In this document: piece by piece, positions 42,002-51,632 of the stretch
Numbering within the stretch: the stretch's first letter is position 1
How the letters are laid out: every line of letters begins with the position of its first letter
NCBI RefSeq assembly: GCF_004916975.1
Contig: NZ_STGQ01000003.1
Coordinates: 744,903 to 808,902, forward strand
Direction: 5' to 3'
DNA length: 64,000 bases
Source of the DNA: Paenibacillus dokdonensis
GTDB lineage: Bacteria; Bacillota; Bacilli; Paenibacillales; Paenibacillaceae
Translations under genes and position numbers: made by a program
The notes under the pieces: model-generated
Told to the model about the DNA's origin: nothing
The model's input: the letters and a program-made list of their open reading frames with translations, nothing else
Databases searched by the model: none

Positions 42002-43276
42002 TTAGACGAGTGCTTTCGCGGCGATATCCGTTCGGTTTTGCTTGCCGCTGAACGTAATCTGCTCTGCCTGCTCATACGCTTTTGCACGGGCTTCGGCAAT
42101 ACCGGAACCCAATCCTACGACACCAAGCACACGGCCGCCATTTGTTACATACTGACCTTGTTCATTCCGGGCTGTGCCGGCATGGAACACAAGCGCATCC
42201 GTTGCGTTTCCGGACGGCTCCAGTCCCTCGATCGGAAGCCCTTTGGGATAAGTTGCCGGATAACCTTCGGAAGCAAGTACGACGCAGACCGCAGCCTCAT
42301 CGCTCCACTCGATTTCCACATCGGAGAGTGTTCCATTCACCGCAGCGAGAAATATGTCCAGCAGATCGCTCTCCAGACGCGGCAGCACGACCTGGGTTTC
42401 GGGATCACCGAAACGGGCATTGAATTCAACCGTTGTCGGCGTTCCATCCGGCTGTATCATCAAACCGGCGAACAGTATACCGCGGAATGGACGGCCTTCA
42501 GCCACCATGGCCTTAGCTGTTGGCTTGATGATGTTCTCGATCGCGTTCTCGATAATTGCCGGATCAATATGCGGCAGAGGCGAATAGGTACCCATGCCTC
42601 CTGTATTGGGACCGCGGTCGCCGTCGAATATCGGCTTGTGATCCTGGGCAGCTGGCATTGGACGTACCGTTTCTCCATCTACAAAGGAGAGGATCGACAT
42701 TTCCTGTCCCTCCAGAAACTGCTCAATGACAACCTGCGCTCCCGATTCGCCAAATACTTTGGCGACCATGATGTCATGCAGCGCCTGCTGCGCTTCTTCC
42801 ATCGTGCGTGCCACGGTCACGCCTTTTCCTGCCGCAAGTCCATCCGCTTTAATGACAATCGGGGCTTTTTGCGTATCTAAGTAGGCAAGAGCCTCGTCAT
42901 AGCTGTCGAATTTCTCATAAGCCGCAGTCGGGATATTGTATTTATGAAGCAGATCCTTCATGAAGGTTTTGCTGCCTTCGATTTCTGCCGCATTCCTGCG
43001 TGGTCCGAATACCGGAATTTCCTTCGCTTCGAACGCATCGACAATCCCATCCGCCAATGGATCATCCGGACCGACAACCACTAGTCCGACTTGTTTCTCG
43101 GCTGCAAAGGCCGTGAGCTTGTCGAATTCATTCACACCAATCGGTACGCACTCCGCAATCTGCCCGATCCCGGCATTTCCCGGTGCGCAGTAGATACGGT
43201 CTGCCTTTGTGCTTTTATTCAGCGCCCATACGATTGCATGCTCGCGGCCTCCGCCGCCAATGACCAAAATATCCAT
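42002..43276 (-). CDS. purD: Phosphoribosylamine-glycine ligase (GAR synthetase)
   Basis: This ATP-grasp enzyme joins phosphoribosylamine and glycine (step 2 of purine synthesis). The 424-residue protein starts MDILVIGGGGREHAIVWALN and has IYCAPGNAGI, KADGLAAGKGVTVARTMEEA, GGMGTYSPLPHI and FNARFGDPETQVVLPRL, all standard. GGAGG precedes the ATG. It is the last pur gene, 138 bp after purH, and ends at the hairpin 41935-41980. Confidence 0.97.
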   Translation of the reverse strand: MDILVIGGGGREHAIVWALNKSTKADRIYCAPGNAGIGQIAECVPIGVNEFDKLTAFAAEKQVGLVVVGPDDPLADGIVDAFEAKEIPVFGPRRNAAEIEGSKTFMKDLLHKYNIPTAAYEKFDSYDEALAYLDTQKAPIVIKADGLAAGKGVTVARTMEEAQQALHDIMVAKVFGESGAQVVIEQFLEGQEMSILSFVDGETVRPMPAAQDHKPIFDGDRGPNTGGMGTYSPLPHIDPAIIENAIENIIKPTAKAMVAEGRPFRGILFAGLMIQPDGTPTTVEFNARFGDPETQVVLPRLESDLLDIFLAAVNGTLSDVEIEWSDEAAVCVVLASEGYPATYPKGLPIEGLEPSGNATDALVFHAGTARNEQGQYVTNGGRVLGVVGLGSGIAEARAKAYEQAEQITFSGKQNRTDIAAKALV

Positions 43277-43414
43277 GTCCGCCTCCTGTTCCTATCCCCG
43301 TTATATTTCAGGCCCCACCCAAGCTGCTTTCAACCTGCAGCAGGCGGAGCCCGTTTTCAATTTCATATGTCTTCTCTGTTTACTGCCATAATTGGCCTTT
43401 ATCTCTATGGGTAA

Positions 43415-44962
43415 TTAGTGTTTAAAATGTCTTACGCCGGTAAATACCATGGCGATGCCGTATTCGTTAGCCACTTTAATGGACTCTTCATCCTTGATGG
43501 AGCCGCCTGGCTGAATGACCGCGGTAATGCCTGCTTTCGCTGCAAACTCAAGCGTGTCGCCCATTGGGAAGAATGCATCGGATGCCAGAACGGAGCCTTT
43601 GGCTTTCTCTCCTGCCTGTTCGATGGCTATTTTGGCTGAGCCCACACGGTTCATTTGTCCGGCTCCGACCCCAACGGTCATGTTGTCAGCAGCAAGAATG
43701 ATCGCATTCGATTTCACATGCTTAACAACCTTCCATGCGAAGAGCAGCTGCTTCAGTTCCTCTGGTGTAGGCTGACGGTCGGTCACGACCTTCAGATCAG
43801 CCGCATCCAGTGCATGGACGTCGCTTTCCTGCACGACCATGCCGCCGTCGATGGATGTCACGACAAAACTGCCCTTACGCTCACGGGAAGAGCCGAATTC
43901 ACCCATTTTCAGCAAGCGGATGTTTTTCTTTTTCGTCAATATTTCGAGCGCTTCCTCGGTGAAGTCCGGTGCAAGCACGATTTCAAGGAAAATTTCGCTG
44001 AGCAGCTTCGCCGTATCGCTGTCGATCATACGGTTCGCAGCCACGATGCCGCCAAAGATAGAAGTTGGATCAGCGCTGTATGCCTTTTGATAAGCCTCCA
44101 GGATGCTTTCGCCTACCCCCACACCGCAAGGATTCATATGCTTAACGGCCACCACCGTTGGCTCGTCAAACTCTTTCACGATTTGCAGCGCTGCATTGGC
44201 ATCATTAATGTTGTTGTAGGAAAGTTCTTTGCCATGAAGCTGCTCTGCTGTCGTCAACGTGCCTGCAGGAGCCAGCGGCTTGCGGTAAAATGCAGCTTTT
44301 TGATGCGGATTTTCCCCATAGCGGAGATCCTGAATTTTTTCGTAGGTCACTGTATAGCGCTCTGGGAGCGGTTCGCCAGTTACATTCGACATGTAATCGG
44401 AAATAAGTGCGTCGTATGCGCCAGTATGGCGGAAGACTTTGGCTGCAAGCTGTTTGCGTGTATCAAGGGTGGTATCCCCCTGTTCGCGGATTTGCTGAAC
44501 GACAGTACCATAATCATCGGAATCTACAACCACGGTCACGAATGCGTGATTTTTAGCTGCCGAGCGGAGCATGGTTGGACCGCCGATATCGATATTTTCA
44601 ATCGCGTCCTCATACGTTACATCCGGCTTGGCGATGGTTTCCTGGAAAGGATACAGATTAACGACAACCAGATCGATATAATCCAGTCCCAGATCCTTCA
44701 TCTGCTGCTGATGCTCTTCGCTGTCGCGAACGGCCAGCAGTCCACTGTGTACCGCAGGGTGGAGAGTTTTGACACGACCGTCCAAAATTTCAGGAAATCC
44801 CGTCACGTCGGAAATACCGATGACTGGCACGCCTTCTTTCGCCAGCAGACTCTTCGTTCCGCCTGTCGAAATAATTTCCACGCCGAGTGTAGACAGCTCA
44901 CGGCAAAAATCTACGATGCCCTTCTTATCCGAAACGCTAACCAGAGCTCTTTTTATACCCAC
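43415..44962 (-). CDS. purH: Bifunctional AICAR formyltransferase/IMP cyclohydrolase
   Basis: It carries out the last two steps to IMP. The 515-residue protein starts at GTG 44962 with GGAGGAG 6-7 nt upstream. The N-terminal MGS-like cyclohydrolase domain (RALVSVSDKKGIVDFCRELS, IISTGGTKSLLAKEG, GRVKTLHPAVHSGLLA) is followed by the transformylase domain, with the Lys-His pair in VVAVKHMNPCGVGVGE. It ends ANEYGIAMVFTGVRHFKH, the conserved C-terminus. A 294-bp non-coding gap separates it from purN, unusual for this operon. Confidence 0.97.
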   Translation of the reverse strand: MGIKRALVSVSDKKGIVDFCRELSTLGVEIISTGGTKSLLAKEGVPVIGISDVTGFPEILDGRVKTLHPAVHSGLLAVRDSEEHQQQMKDLGLDYIDLVVVNLYPFQETIAKPDVTYEDAIENIDIGGPTMLRSAAKNHAFVTVVVDSDDYGTVVQQIREQGDTTLDTRKQLAAKVFRHTGAYDALISDYMSNVTGEPLPERYTVTYEKIQDLRYGENPHQKAAFYRKPLAPAGTLTTAEQLHGKELSYNNINDANAALQIVKEFDEPTVVAVKHMNPCGVGVGESILEAYQKAYSADPTSIFGGIVAANRMIDSDTAKLLSEIFLEIVLAPDFTEEALEILTKKKNIRLLKMGEFGSSRERKGSFVVTSIDGGMVVQESDVHALDAADLKVVTDRQPTPEELKQLLFAWKVVKHVKSNAIILAADNMTVGVGAGQMNRVGSAKIAIEQAGEKAKGSVLASDAFFPMGDTLEFAAKAGITAVIQPGGSIKDEESIKVANEYGIAMVFTGVRHFKH

Positions 44963-45256
44963 AATATGCTCCTCCTTTATAGTTGAGGCTGATGCAATCC
45001 TGCTTATCGCGATTCATGGACCCAATATATAGATCATGTTTACCGTTAACGTTGATATATTGAGTTTAATAAGCTGCTATCTGGCTTGCCCTAATCCCCT
45101 CGTGTAAAAACGCTAACTTTCGATGGACCGTTATTTATTTCCCGAGAAATATCGAATGCACGTACCCGGAGAGCCTTCGTTTGAAACATACTTACTGACA
45201 AAAAATTAAAATAATTACGAGATACGCCGAACTTGTCGTCTCAGCAATATTCCTGC
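44963..45256. other. 294-bp non-coding gap between purN and purH
   Basis: All other pur junctions except two are tight. No gene is seen here. A short sequence recurs near the two ends, GCAATCCTGCTTA (44993-45005) and GCAATATTCCTGCTTA (45242-45257), as a near direct repeat, so the gap may be an insertion. No transposase or clear terminator is present. Confidence 0.45.
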
Positions 45257-45877
45257 TTAGCTTTTCCTCGCTACCGTTACCTGTCTGCCTTCAAGCTGCA
45301 CAAGACCTTGGGCAAGCCAGGAGACAACCTCTGGATACAGCTCTTTTTCGACGCCATGCACAGCCTGGGCGAACGACTCAGCCGTTTCTCCAGAGACGAT
45401 ATGAATCGCCTTCTGTGCGATGATCGGACCCGTATCCATGCCTTCATCTACAAAATGAACGGTGACACCGCTCAGCTTCACACCATATTCCAGCGCTTGT
45501 CCGATGGCATCTTTGCCCGGGAAAGCAGGCAGAAGAGAAGGATGAATGTTGATAAGACGTCCTCTATACTGATGGACGATAACCGGCGTCAGCAGCCGCA
45601 TATATCCCGCTAGCACTACCAGATTCACCTGCAGCTCTTCGAGCCGCAAGACAATTTCATGCTCATAAGCTTCACGTGACTCGTAATCCTTGGGATTAAA
45701 TATATGTGCCTTGATGCCCAGCTGTTCGGCACGCTGTACTACGGGTGCGGAAGGCTTGTCACAGACAAGCAGCGCAATCTCCGCTCCGCCGAGACTGCCT
45801 GCGCTTGCCGCTTCCGCCAAAGCTTGAAAATTGCTGCCCTCGCCAGAAGCAAACACAGCAATACGATAAGTGCTCAT
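45257..45877 (-). CDS. purN: Phosphoribosylglycinamide formyltransferase (GAR transformylase)
   Basis: The 206-residue protein transfers the formyl group of 10-formyl-THF to GAR. It begins MSTYRIAVFASGEGSNFQAL and has VVLAGYMRLLTPVIVHQYRG, then INIHPSLLPAFPGKDAIGQA with the catalytic Asn-His pair. VHFVDEGMDTGPIIAQKAI supplies the catalytic Asp. Its ATG overlaps the purM stop by one base (TAATG), giving coupled translation. Confidence 0.96.
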   Translation of the reverse strand: MSTYRIAVFASGEGSNFQALAEAASAGSLGGAEIALLVCDKPSAPVVQRAEQLGIKAHIFNPKDYESREAYEHEIVLRLEELQVNLVVLAGYMRLLTPVIVHQYRGRLINIHPSLLPAFPGKDAIGQALEYGVKLSGVTVHFVDEGMDTGPIIAQKAIHIVSGETAESFAQAVHGVEKELYPEVVSWLAQGLVQLEGRQVTVARKS

Positions 45878-46917
45878 TAAACGTCAGCTCCCGTAAAGGT
45901 CACGACCGATTCTCCTGAAGTAACCTTTCCGATGATATACGCCTCTTCGCCTTGCTCCTTCAACAATCCGACTGCCTTCTCCGCATCCTCAGCTGCCACG
46001 ACAAGCACCAATCCAATGCCCATATTGAAGGTGGTAAACATGTCCCGGTTTGTAATGCCGCCTTTGCTTTGCATCAGCTCGAATATCGGAAGAATCGGCC
46101 AGGAGCCGTATTCGATGTCGACATTCACATCATCAGGCAGCATCCGCGGAATATTTTCAACAAACCCGCCGCCGGTGATATGTGCCATGCCTTTAACCTG
46201 CAGCTTTTCAAGCAGAGCAAGCAGCGGTTTGACATAGATTTTCGTAGGTTCGAGAAGTGTATCTCCCAATATGCCGCCGAGCTCAGGGATCGAATCATGC
46301 AGGCTGTATCCCTGCTGCTCCAGCAGCAGCTTCCGAACGAGGGAGAAGCCATTGCTGTGTACGCCGCTGGATGCCAGGCCAATCACGGTGTCGCCAGAAG
46401 CGATCGTGGAGCCGTTGATGATTTTGCTCTTGTCGACCACACCCACTGTGAAGCCTGCGATATCGTATTCGCCTTCCGAATACATACCAGGCATTTCTGC
46501 CGTTTCGCCGCCGATCAAAGCACAGCCGGATTGATGACAGCCTTCAGCGATACCTGCAACGATCGCTTCGATCTTTTCAGGCACGACCTTGTCACAGGCG
46601 AGATAATCCAGGAAGAAAAGCGGCTCTGCGCCCTGAACGATAATATCGTTCACACACATAGCAACCGCATCGATGCCGATGGTATCATGACGGTCCATGG
46701 CAAAAGCGATTTTCAGCTTTGTGCCAACCCCATCTGTTCCCGATACGAGCACTGGCTCTTCATACTTATCCTTGTTCAATCCGAACAACCCGCCAAAACC
46801 GCCAAGATCGGTCATGACTTCAGGACGGAACGTCCGCTTCACATGCTTCTTCATGCGTTCTACCGCTTCATTGCCTGCCGCAATATCGACACCAGCATTT
46901 TTATAGGCCTCTGACAC
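45877..46917 (-). CDS. purM: Phosphoribosylformylglycinamidine cyclo-ligase (AIR synthetase)
   Basis: The 346-residue enzyme closes the imidazole ring. GTG 46917 is chosen because homologues begin SEAYKNAGVDIAAGNEAVER; another in-frame GTG at 46929 overlaps the AAGGG ribosome site. The family motifs VSGTDGVGTKLKIAFAMDRH, GIDAVAMCVNDIIVQGAEPL, ALIGGETAEMPGMYSEGEYD and HITGGGFVENIPRML are all present. It lies between purF and purN and is translationally coupled to purN. Confidence 0.95.
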   Translation of the reverse strand: MSEAYKNAGVDIAAGNEAVERMKKHVKRTFRPEVMTDLGGFGGLFGLNKDKYEEPVLVSGTDGVGTKLKIAFAMDRHDTIGIDAVAMCVNDIIVQGAEPLFFLDYLACDKVVPEKIEAIVAGIAEGCHQSGCALIGGETAEMPGMYSEGEYDIAGFTVGVVDKSKIINGSTIASGDTVIGLASSGVHSNGFSLVRKLLLEQQGYSLHDSIPELGGILGDTLLEPTKIYVKPLLALLEKLQVKGMAHITGGGFVENIPRMLPDDVNVDIEYGSWPILPIFELMQSKGGITNRDMFTTFNMGIGLVLVVAAEDAEKAVGLLKEQGEEAYIIGKVTSGESVVTFTGADV

Positions 46918-47004
46918 TTCCCACGACACTTCCCTTCAGCAAAGTTATTTATCACTTTCGTTCAGTCCATTAGCAACCTGATAAATGATTCATATATTTA
47001 ATGA

Positions 47005-48486
47005 TTAACAGCTGCAGCCAAACTTCTCTTCCCCGTTGAAGTCTATGCGCGTCGGGTAATCATTATCGAAGCAGGCCAGACATAGACCGCCCTTGTGATC
47101 TTCCGCGTTATTGCCCGCAATCGCTGTGATCAAGCCTTCAGGACTCAGGAATGCAAGCGAGTCCGCATTGATCTCACGACAAATTTCTTCGATAGATCGT
47201 GACGATGCGATCAGTTCACGCCGGTCCGGTGTATCGATGCCATAGAAACATGGATTCTTAAACGGAGGCGACGTGATCCGTACATGGACTTCAACAGCGC
47301 CCGCTTCACGAAGCAGGTTGACGATCCGGCGAGACGTCGTGCCGCGCACGATGGAATCATCAATCATGACTACACGCTGTCCTTCCACCACGCGGCGTAC
47401 CGCGCTCAGTTTCATCTTCACGCCCTGCTCACGCAGTTCTTGGCTTGGCTGGATGAAGGTCCGGCCCGTGTATTTGTTCTTGATCAGCCCAAGCTCGTAA
47501 GGAATGCCTGTCTGTTCCGCGTAGCCAATGGCCGCCGAAATGCTCGAATCCGGAACGCCGGTCACAATATCCGCGTCCACGAACGATTCCAGAGCCATGC
47601 GGCTGCCCATACGCTTACGCGCGGAGTGCTGGTTGGAGCCGTTCATATCACTGTCGGGCCGTGCAAAATAGATATATTCCATCGCACACAGCGCTTTGCG
47701 GTGCTTTTTCTCTTCAAAACGATCCTCGTGCAATCCATCGCGGTCCAGCACAAGCAGCTCGCCTGGCTCGATATCCCGTATGGATTCCGCACCGATGGTT
47801 TCGAACGCACAAGTCTCGGAAGCAAAGATATAAGCATCACCGAGCTTGCCCATCGTCAGAGGTCTCAGACCATGCGGATCGGAAGCCACCAGCAGCTTGT
47901 CATTGGTCATAATCATGAACGCATATCCACCGACAATCCGGTTAAAGGCATCCTTGGCCGCCTCCACAAGATCTTTTGAGGAGCGCGCAATCAGATGGGC
48001 AATAACCTCTGTATCACTTGTCGTCTGAAAAATCGATCCGCTCTCTTCCAGCTCGCGCCGGATTTGCGGTGCATTCACGATATTGCCGTTGGTCGCCACG
48101 GCAAGATCACCCGCGCGGTACTTGAAGACCAGCGGCTGAGCATTCGTCAGCTTGCTGTCCCCGCTGGTTGAATAGCGCACATGACCAATGGAGATGGATC
48201 CGGTCAGCGATGCCAAGGTATCCTTGTCGAATACCTCCTTCACCAGACCCATGCCGCGGTGGTAATGGAATTCTTCACCATTGCTGACGCAGATCCCCGC
48301 ACTTTCCTCACCGCGATGCTGAAGGGCGTGAAGCCCATAATAGGACAAGGATGCGGCATCCGAGTGTCCATAGACCCCGAATACACCGCATTCTTCCTTC
48401 AATTTGTCGAACAGGCCTTCCTTGCCTGCGCCTTCATTATAATAGTCTCCGGTCCACAGCGTTTGCGGTGCTATTTCATGAGACAT
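47005..48486 (-). CDS. purF: Amidophosphoribosyltransferase
   Basis: It makes phosphoribosylamine from PRPP and glutamine, the committed step. The 493-residue protein has a propeptide (residues 1-32) before the N-terminal nucleophile Cys33 (EECGVFGVYGHSDAASLSYY). It also has the PRPP motif VVMIDDSIVRGTTSRRIVNL and the Fe-S cysteines typical of the Bacillus-type enzyme (CFYGIDTP, GLCLACFDNDYP, EKFGCSC). Its start overlaps purL by 16 bp. Confidence 0.97.
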   Translation of the reverse strand: MSHEIAPQTLWTGDYYNEGAGKEGLFDKLKEECGVFGVYGHSDAASLSYYGLHALQHRGEESAGICVSNGEEFHYHRGMGLVKEVFDKDTLASLTGSISIGHVRYSTSGDSKLTNAQPLVFKYRAGDLAVATNGNIVNAPQIRRELEESGSIFQTTSDTEVIAHLIARSSKDLVEAAKDAFNRIVGGYAFMIMTNDKLLVASDPHGLRPLTMGKLGDAYIFASETCAFETIGAESIRDIEPGELLVLDRDGLHEDRFEEKKHRKALCAMEYIYFARPDSDMNGSNQHSARKRMGSRMALESFVDADIVTGVPDSSISAAIGYAEQTGIPYELGLIKNKYTGRTFIQPSQELREQGVKMKLSAVRRVVEGQRVVMIDDSIVRGTTSRRIVNLLREAGAVEVHVRITSPPFKNPCFYGIDTPDRRELIASSRSIEEICREINADSLAFLSPEGLITAIAGNNAEDHKGGLCLACFDNDYPTRIDFNGEEKFGCSC

Positions 48487-50714
48487 GGAATCGCATCCTC
48501 CCAGACTTGACGCAGCCCTTTGACCGATTCATTCAATGCCGGCGCGTCGTTGATATCTACCACCAGACTCTCGCCGCCGACAGAGCCGATCAACGTCACC
48601 GGGACGCCCTGCTCCGTCAGATACGCTTGCAGCTTGTCCGCTTGATTCTTGGCAGCAGACAGCAAAATACGCGACTGCGATTCGCTGAAGAGTGCCAGAT
48701 CATGGCGGAGAGCCGTGCTGATGGACACGCTCGCACCCAGCGAGCCGCTAATGCAGGACTCTGCCAGTGCAACGGCGAGTCCACCCTCGGACAGATCATG
48801 CGCTGACTGTACCAAGCCGCTTTGGATCGCACCAAGGACGCCTGATAGCAGCTTTTTCTCCGTATCCAGATCGAGCACTGGTGGTCGGCCTTCCGTTACG
48901 CCATGGACCGCATATTGAAGTTCGCTTCCGCCCAGCTCAGCCTTGGTCTCACCCAGGAGGAAAATCACATCGCCTTCCTGTTTGAAGCCCTGGGTAGTAA
49001 TGTGGTCTGTATCATGCAGCAATCCAACCATGCCGACAACCGGAGTCGGGTAAATGGCCCCACCTGCATTTTCATTGTACAGGCTGACATTTCCGCCGAT
49101 GACCGGCGTATCCAGCACCCGGCATGCTTCCGCCATACCATCGACTGCACGTTCCATTTGCCAGAAAATATCCGGTTTTTCCGGACTGCCGAAGTTCAGG
49201 TTATCCGTAATCGCGAGCGGCTCTGCTCCTGTGCAGACAATATTGCGCGCCGCTTCGCTGACTGCGATTTTGCCGCCAACCTCAGGGTCCAGATATACAT
49301 AACGTCCATTGCAATCCGTCGTCATCGCGAGGCCTTTGCGCGTGCCGTTAATTGTAATTACCGCCGCGTCGGAGCCCGGACGTACCGCCGTACTGGTGCG
49401 GACCATATAGTCATATTGATTGTACACCCATGCTTTGCTTGCAACCGTCGGAGAAGCCAGTACCGTCTTCAGGGCACCGCCCAGGTCCTTCACTTCGTCA
49501 TAACGTAGGGTATCTACTTTCTCATTGTCCACGTAATAACCTGGAACACTTGATGGCTTCTCATAGACAGGGCACTCATCTACGAGCGCTTGTACCGGCA
49601 TATCACCGACCAGATCACCGTGATGGAACAGCTTCAGACGACCATCGTCCGTTACTTTACCAACCTTGGCGCAGATAACACCCCAACGTTCAAAAATTTC
49701 CATTGCTTGCGCTTCATCCTTCGGCTCCACAACGAACAACATCCGTTCCTGCGACTCGGACAGCATCATTTCATAAGGACTCATGCCTTCTTCACGCTGC
49801 GGAACCTGATCCAGGTAAAGCTCGAGACCGTTGCCTGCTTTACTCGCCATTTCCGAGCTGGAGCAGGTCAGACCTGCCGCGCCCATATCCTGAATACCCA
49901 GCACGATGCCGGTATCAATCAATTCCAGGCAGGATTCCATCACGAGCTTTTCCATGAACGGATCGCCGACCTGTACCGCAGTTTTCTTCGCTTCCGACTC
50001 TTCACTCAGTTCAACGGAGGCAAATGTCGCACCATGAATACCGTCACGGCCGGTAGGTGGGCCCACGTAGAATACAGGGTTGCCCACGCCTTTGGCTACG
50101 CCGCGCTGGATTTTATCATGATCGATGAGGCCTACACACATCGCGTTCACAAGCGGATTTCCGTCATAACTGTTGTCGAACATCACTTCGCCCGCTACCG
50201 TCGGAATACCGATGCAGTTGCCATATCCCGCAATCCCGGATACGACATGCTCGAATAAATATTTTACGCGGTCGCTCTCCAGTTTGCCGAAGCGCAGGGA
50301 GTTCAGCAGCGCAACAGGTCTTGCACCCATCGAGAAAATATCACGGATAATGCCGCCAACCCCAGTCGCCGCACCTTGGTAAGGCTCTACTGCTGAAGGG
50401 TGGTTATGACTCTCGATTTTGAAAACAACAGCCTGATTGTCGCCAATATCGACAATGCCTGCACCTTCTCCGGGACCCATTAATACACGAGGTCCGCTGG
50501 TCGGAAAGCGGCGCAGAAGCGGCTTCGAGTTTTTGTATGCGCAGTGCTCGGACCACATAACGCTGAAAACGCCGATCTCTGTATAGTTAGGCTGACGTCC
50601 CATAAACGAACAGATCAGCTCATATTCACTATCGGACACGCCAAACTGCTGATATATTTTCTGCTCCGCAATTTGCTCTGCGGTCGGTTCCTTAGCGGAC
50701 ACTTGCTGTGCCAT
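48471..50714 (-). CDS. purL: Phosphoribosylformylglycinamidine synthase subunit PurL
   Basis: The 747-residue protein is the small-type PurL that works with PurS and PurQ to convert FGAR to FGAM using ATP and ammonia from glutamine. It has GVFSVMWSEHCAYKNSKPLL, FKIESHNHPSAVEPYQGAAT, GVGGIIRDIFSMGARPVALL, GIQDMGAAGLTCSSSEMASK and QSAHDLSEGGLAVALAES. It overlaps purQ by 23 bp upstream and purF by 16 bp downstream. Confidence 0.97.
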   Translation of the reverse strand: MAQQVSAKEPTAEQIAEQKIYQQFGVSDSEYELICSFMGRQPNYTEIGVFSVMWSEHCAYKNSKPLLRRFPTSGPRVLMGPGEGAGIVDIGDNQAVVFKIESHNHPSAVEPYQGAATGVGGIIRDIFSMGARPVALLNSLRFGKLESDRVKYLFEHVVSGIAGYGNCIGIPTVAGEVMFDNSYDGNPLVNAMCVGLIDHDKIQRGVAKGVGNPVFYVGPPTGRDGIHGATFASVELSEESEAKKTAVQVGDPFMEKLVMESCLELIDTGIVLGIQDMGAAGLTCSSSEMASKAGNGLELYLDQVPQREEGMSPYEMMLSESQERMLFVVEPKDEAQAMEIFERWGVICAKVGKVTDDGRLKLFHHGDLVGDMPVQALVDECPVYEKPSSVPGYYVDNEKVDTLRYDEVKDLGGALKTVLASPTVASKAWVYNQYDYMVRTSTAVRPGSDAAVITINGTRKGLAMTTDCNGRYVYLDPEVGGKIAVSEAARNIVCTGAEPLAITDNLNFGSPEKPDIFWQMERAVDGMAEACRVLDTPVIGGNVSLYNENAGGAIYPTPVVGMVGLLHDTDHITTQGFKQEGDVIFLLGETKAELGGSELQYAVHGVTEGRPPVLDLDTEKKLLSGVLGAIQSGLVQSAHDLSEGGLAVALAESCISGSLGASVSISTALRHDLALFSESQSRILLSAAKNQADKLQAYLTEQGVPVTLIGSVGGESLVVDINDAPALNESVKGLRQVWEDAIPCLMK

Positions 50715-51381
50715 GGGTATCCCTCCAAGCCTTCAGGATTGATGTAAACATGCGTTTTCCGTCTGCCGAGCCGAGCAGGTCATTCACGGCCCGCTCCGGA
50801 TGCGGCATCATGCCAACGACATTTCCCCGCTCGTTGCAGATCCCTGCAATATCGGCCAGAGAACCGTTCGGATTATCCTTATACTTAAACACGATCTGGT
50901 TGTTCTGCTGAAGCTGTTTCAGCGTCTCTTCATCACAGTAGTAATTGCCCTCGCCATGTGCGATCGGGATGACAATTTCCTCATTCAGATCAAAATCATT
51001 CGTGAATGGCGTTTGATTGTTAACCACCTGAAGTGCAGTATCATGGCAGCGGAATTTCATGGATGTATTGCGCAACAGCGCCCCAGGAAGAAGACCCGCT
51101 TCCGTCAAAATCTGAAAACCATTACAGATGCCAAGAATATATTTGCCTTCTGCTGCGACCTTGGACACTTCATTCATAACCGGAGCAAAACGGGAAATCG
51201 CCCCGCAGCGTAAATAGTCGCCATAAGAAAACCCGCCTGGAACCAAAATACAGTCATATGCGGAAAGATCGGTAGCCGTATGCCACACGTAATCGACAGG
51301 CTCTCCAATTGCTTCTTCCACTGCTTTGTAGCAGTCAATATCACAGTTGGAGCCCGGAAAGACGAGAACTGCAAATTTCAT
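50692..51381 (-). CDS. purQ: Phosphoribosylformylglycinamidine synthase, glutaminase subunit PurQ
   Basis: The 229-residue class I glutamine amidotransferase provides ammonia to PurL. It begins MKFAVLVFPGSNCDIDCYKA, has LVPGGFSYGDYLRCGAISRF, the nucleophile in YILGICNGFQILTEAGLLPG (C86), and the His/Glu pair near the end (VVGMMPHPERAVNDLLGSAD). GGAGGG lies before ATG 51381. It follows purS by 5 bp. Confidence 0.97.
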   Translation of the reverse strand: MKFAVLVFPGSNCDIDCYKAVEEAIGEPVDYVWHTATDLSAYDCILVPGGFSYGDYLRCGAISRFAPVMNEVSKVAAEGKYILGICNGFQILTEAGLLPGALLRNTSMKFRCHDTALQVVNNQTPFTNDFDLNEEIVIPIAHGEGNYYCDEETLKQLQQNNQIVFKYKDNPNGSLADIAGICNERGNVVGMMPHPERAVNDLLGSADGKRMFTSILKAWRDTHGTASVR

Positions 51382-51386
51382 GGATG

Positions 51387-51632
51387 TTAGCCCTCCAATT
51401 CGTAACGGTAATCCTCAACCACCGTGTTCGCCAAAAGCTTTTCGCACATCTGTTTAACCTGGCGCTCCGCCTCAGCACGATCATCCGTGTTCAGGCTAAG
51501 CTCCATATATTTTCCGATACGCAAACTTTCGACTTCCTGAAACCCCATCGAATGCAGCGCTCCTTGTACCGCAACACCTTGCGGATCGAGTACGCCCTGC
51601 TTAATTGTGACATAAACCGTAGCTTTCAACAT
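51387..51632 (-). CDS. purS: Phosphoribosylformylglycinamidine synthase subunit PurS
   Basis: The 81-residue protein (MLKATVYVTIKQGVLDPQGV, then GFQEVESLRIGKYMELSL) is the small subunit that bridges PurQ and PurL. Size and motifs are standard. GAGGAGG lies about 11 nt before ATG 51632. A 365-bp non-coding gap with a large hairpin element separates it from purC. Confidence 0.95.
   Translation of the reverse strand: MLKATVYVTIKQGVLDPQGVAVQGALHSMGFQEVESLRIGKYMELSLNTDDRAEAERQVKQMCEKLLANTVVEDYRYELEG

Noticed and set aside
43655..44986. 443-codon plus-strand open frame across purH
   Set aside because: Antisense to purH with all PurH motifs intact; composition is rich in Cys and His as expected for a shadow.
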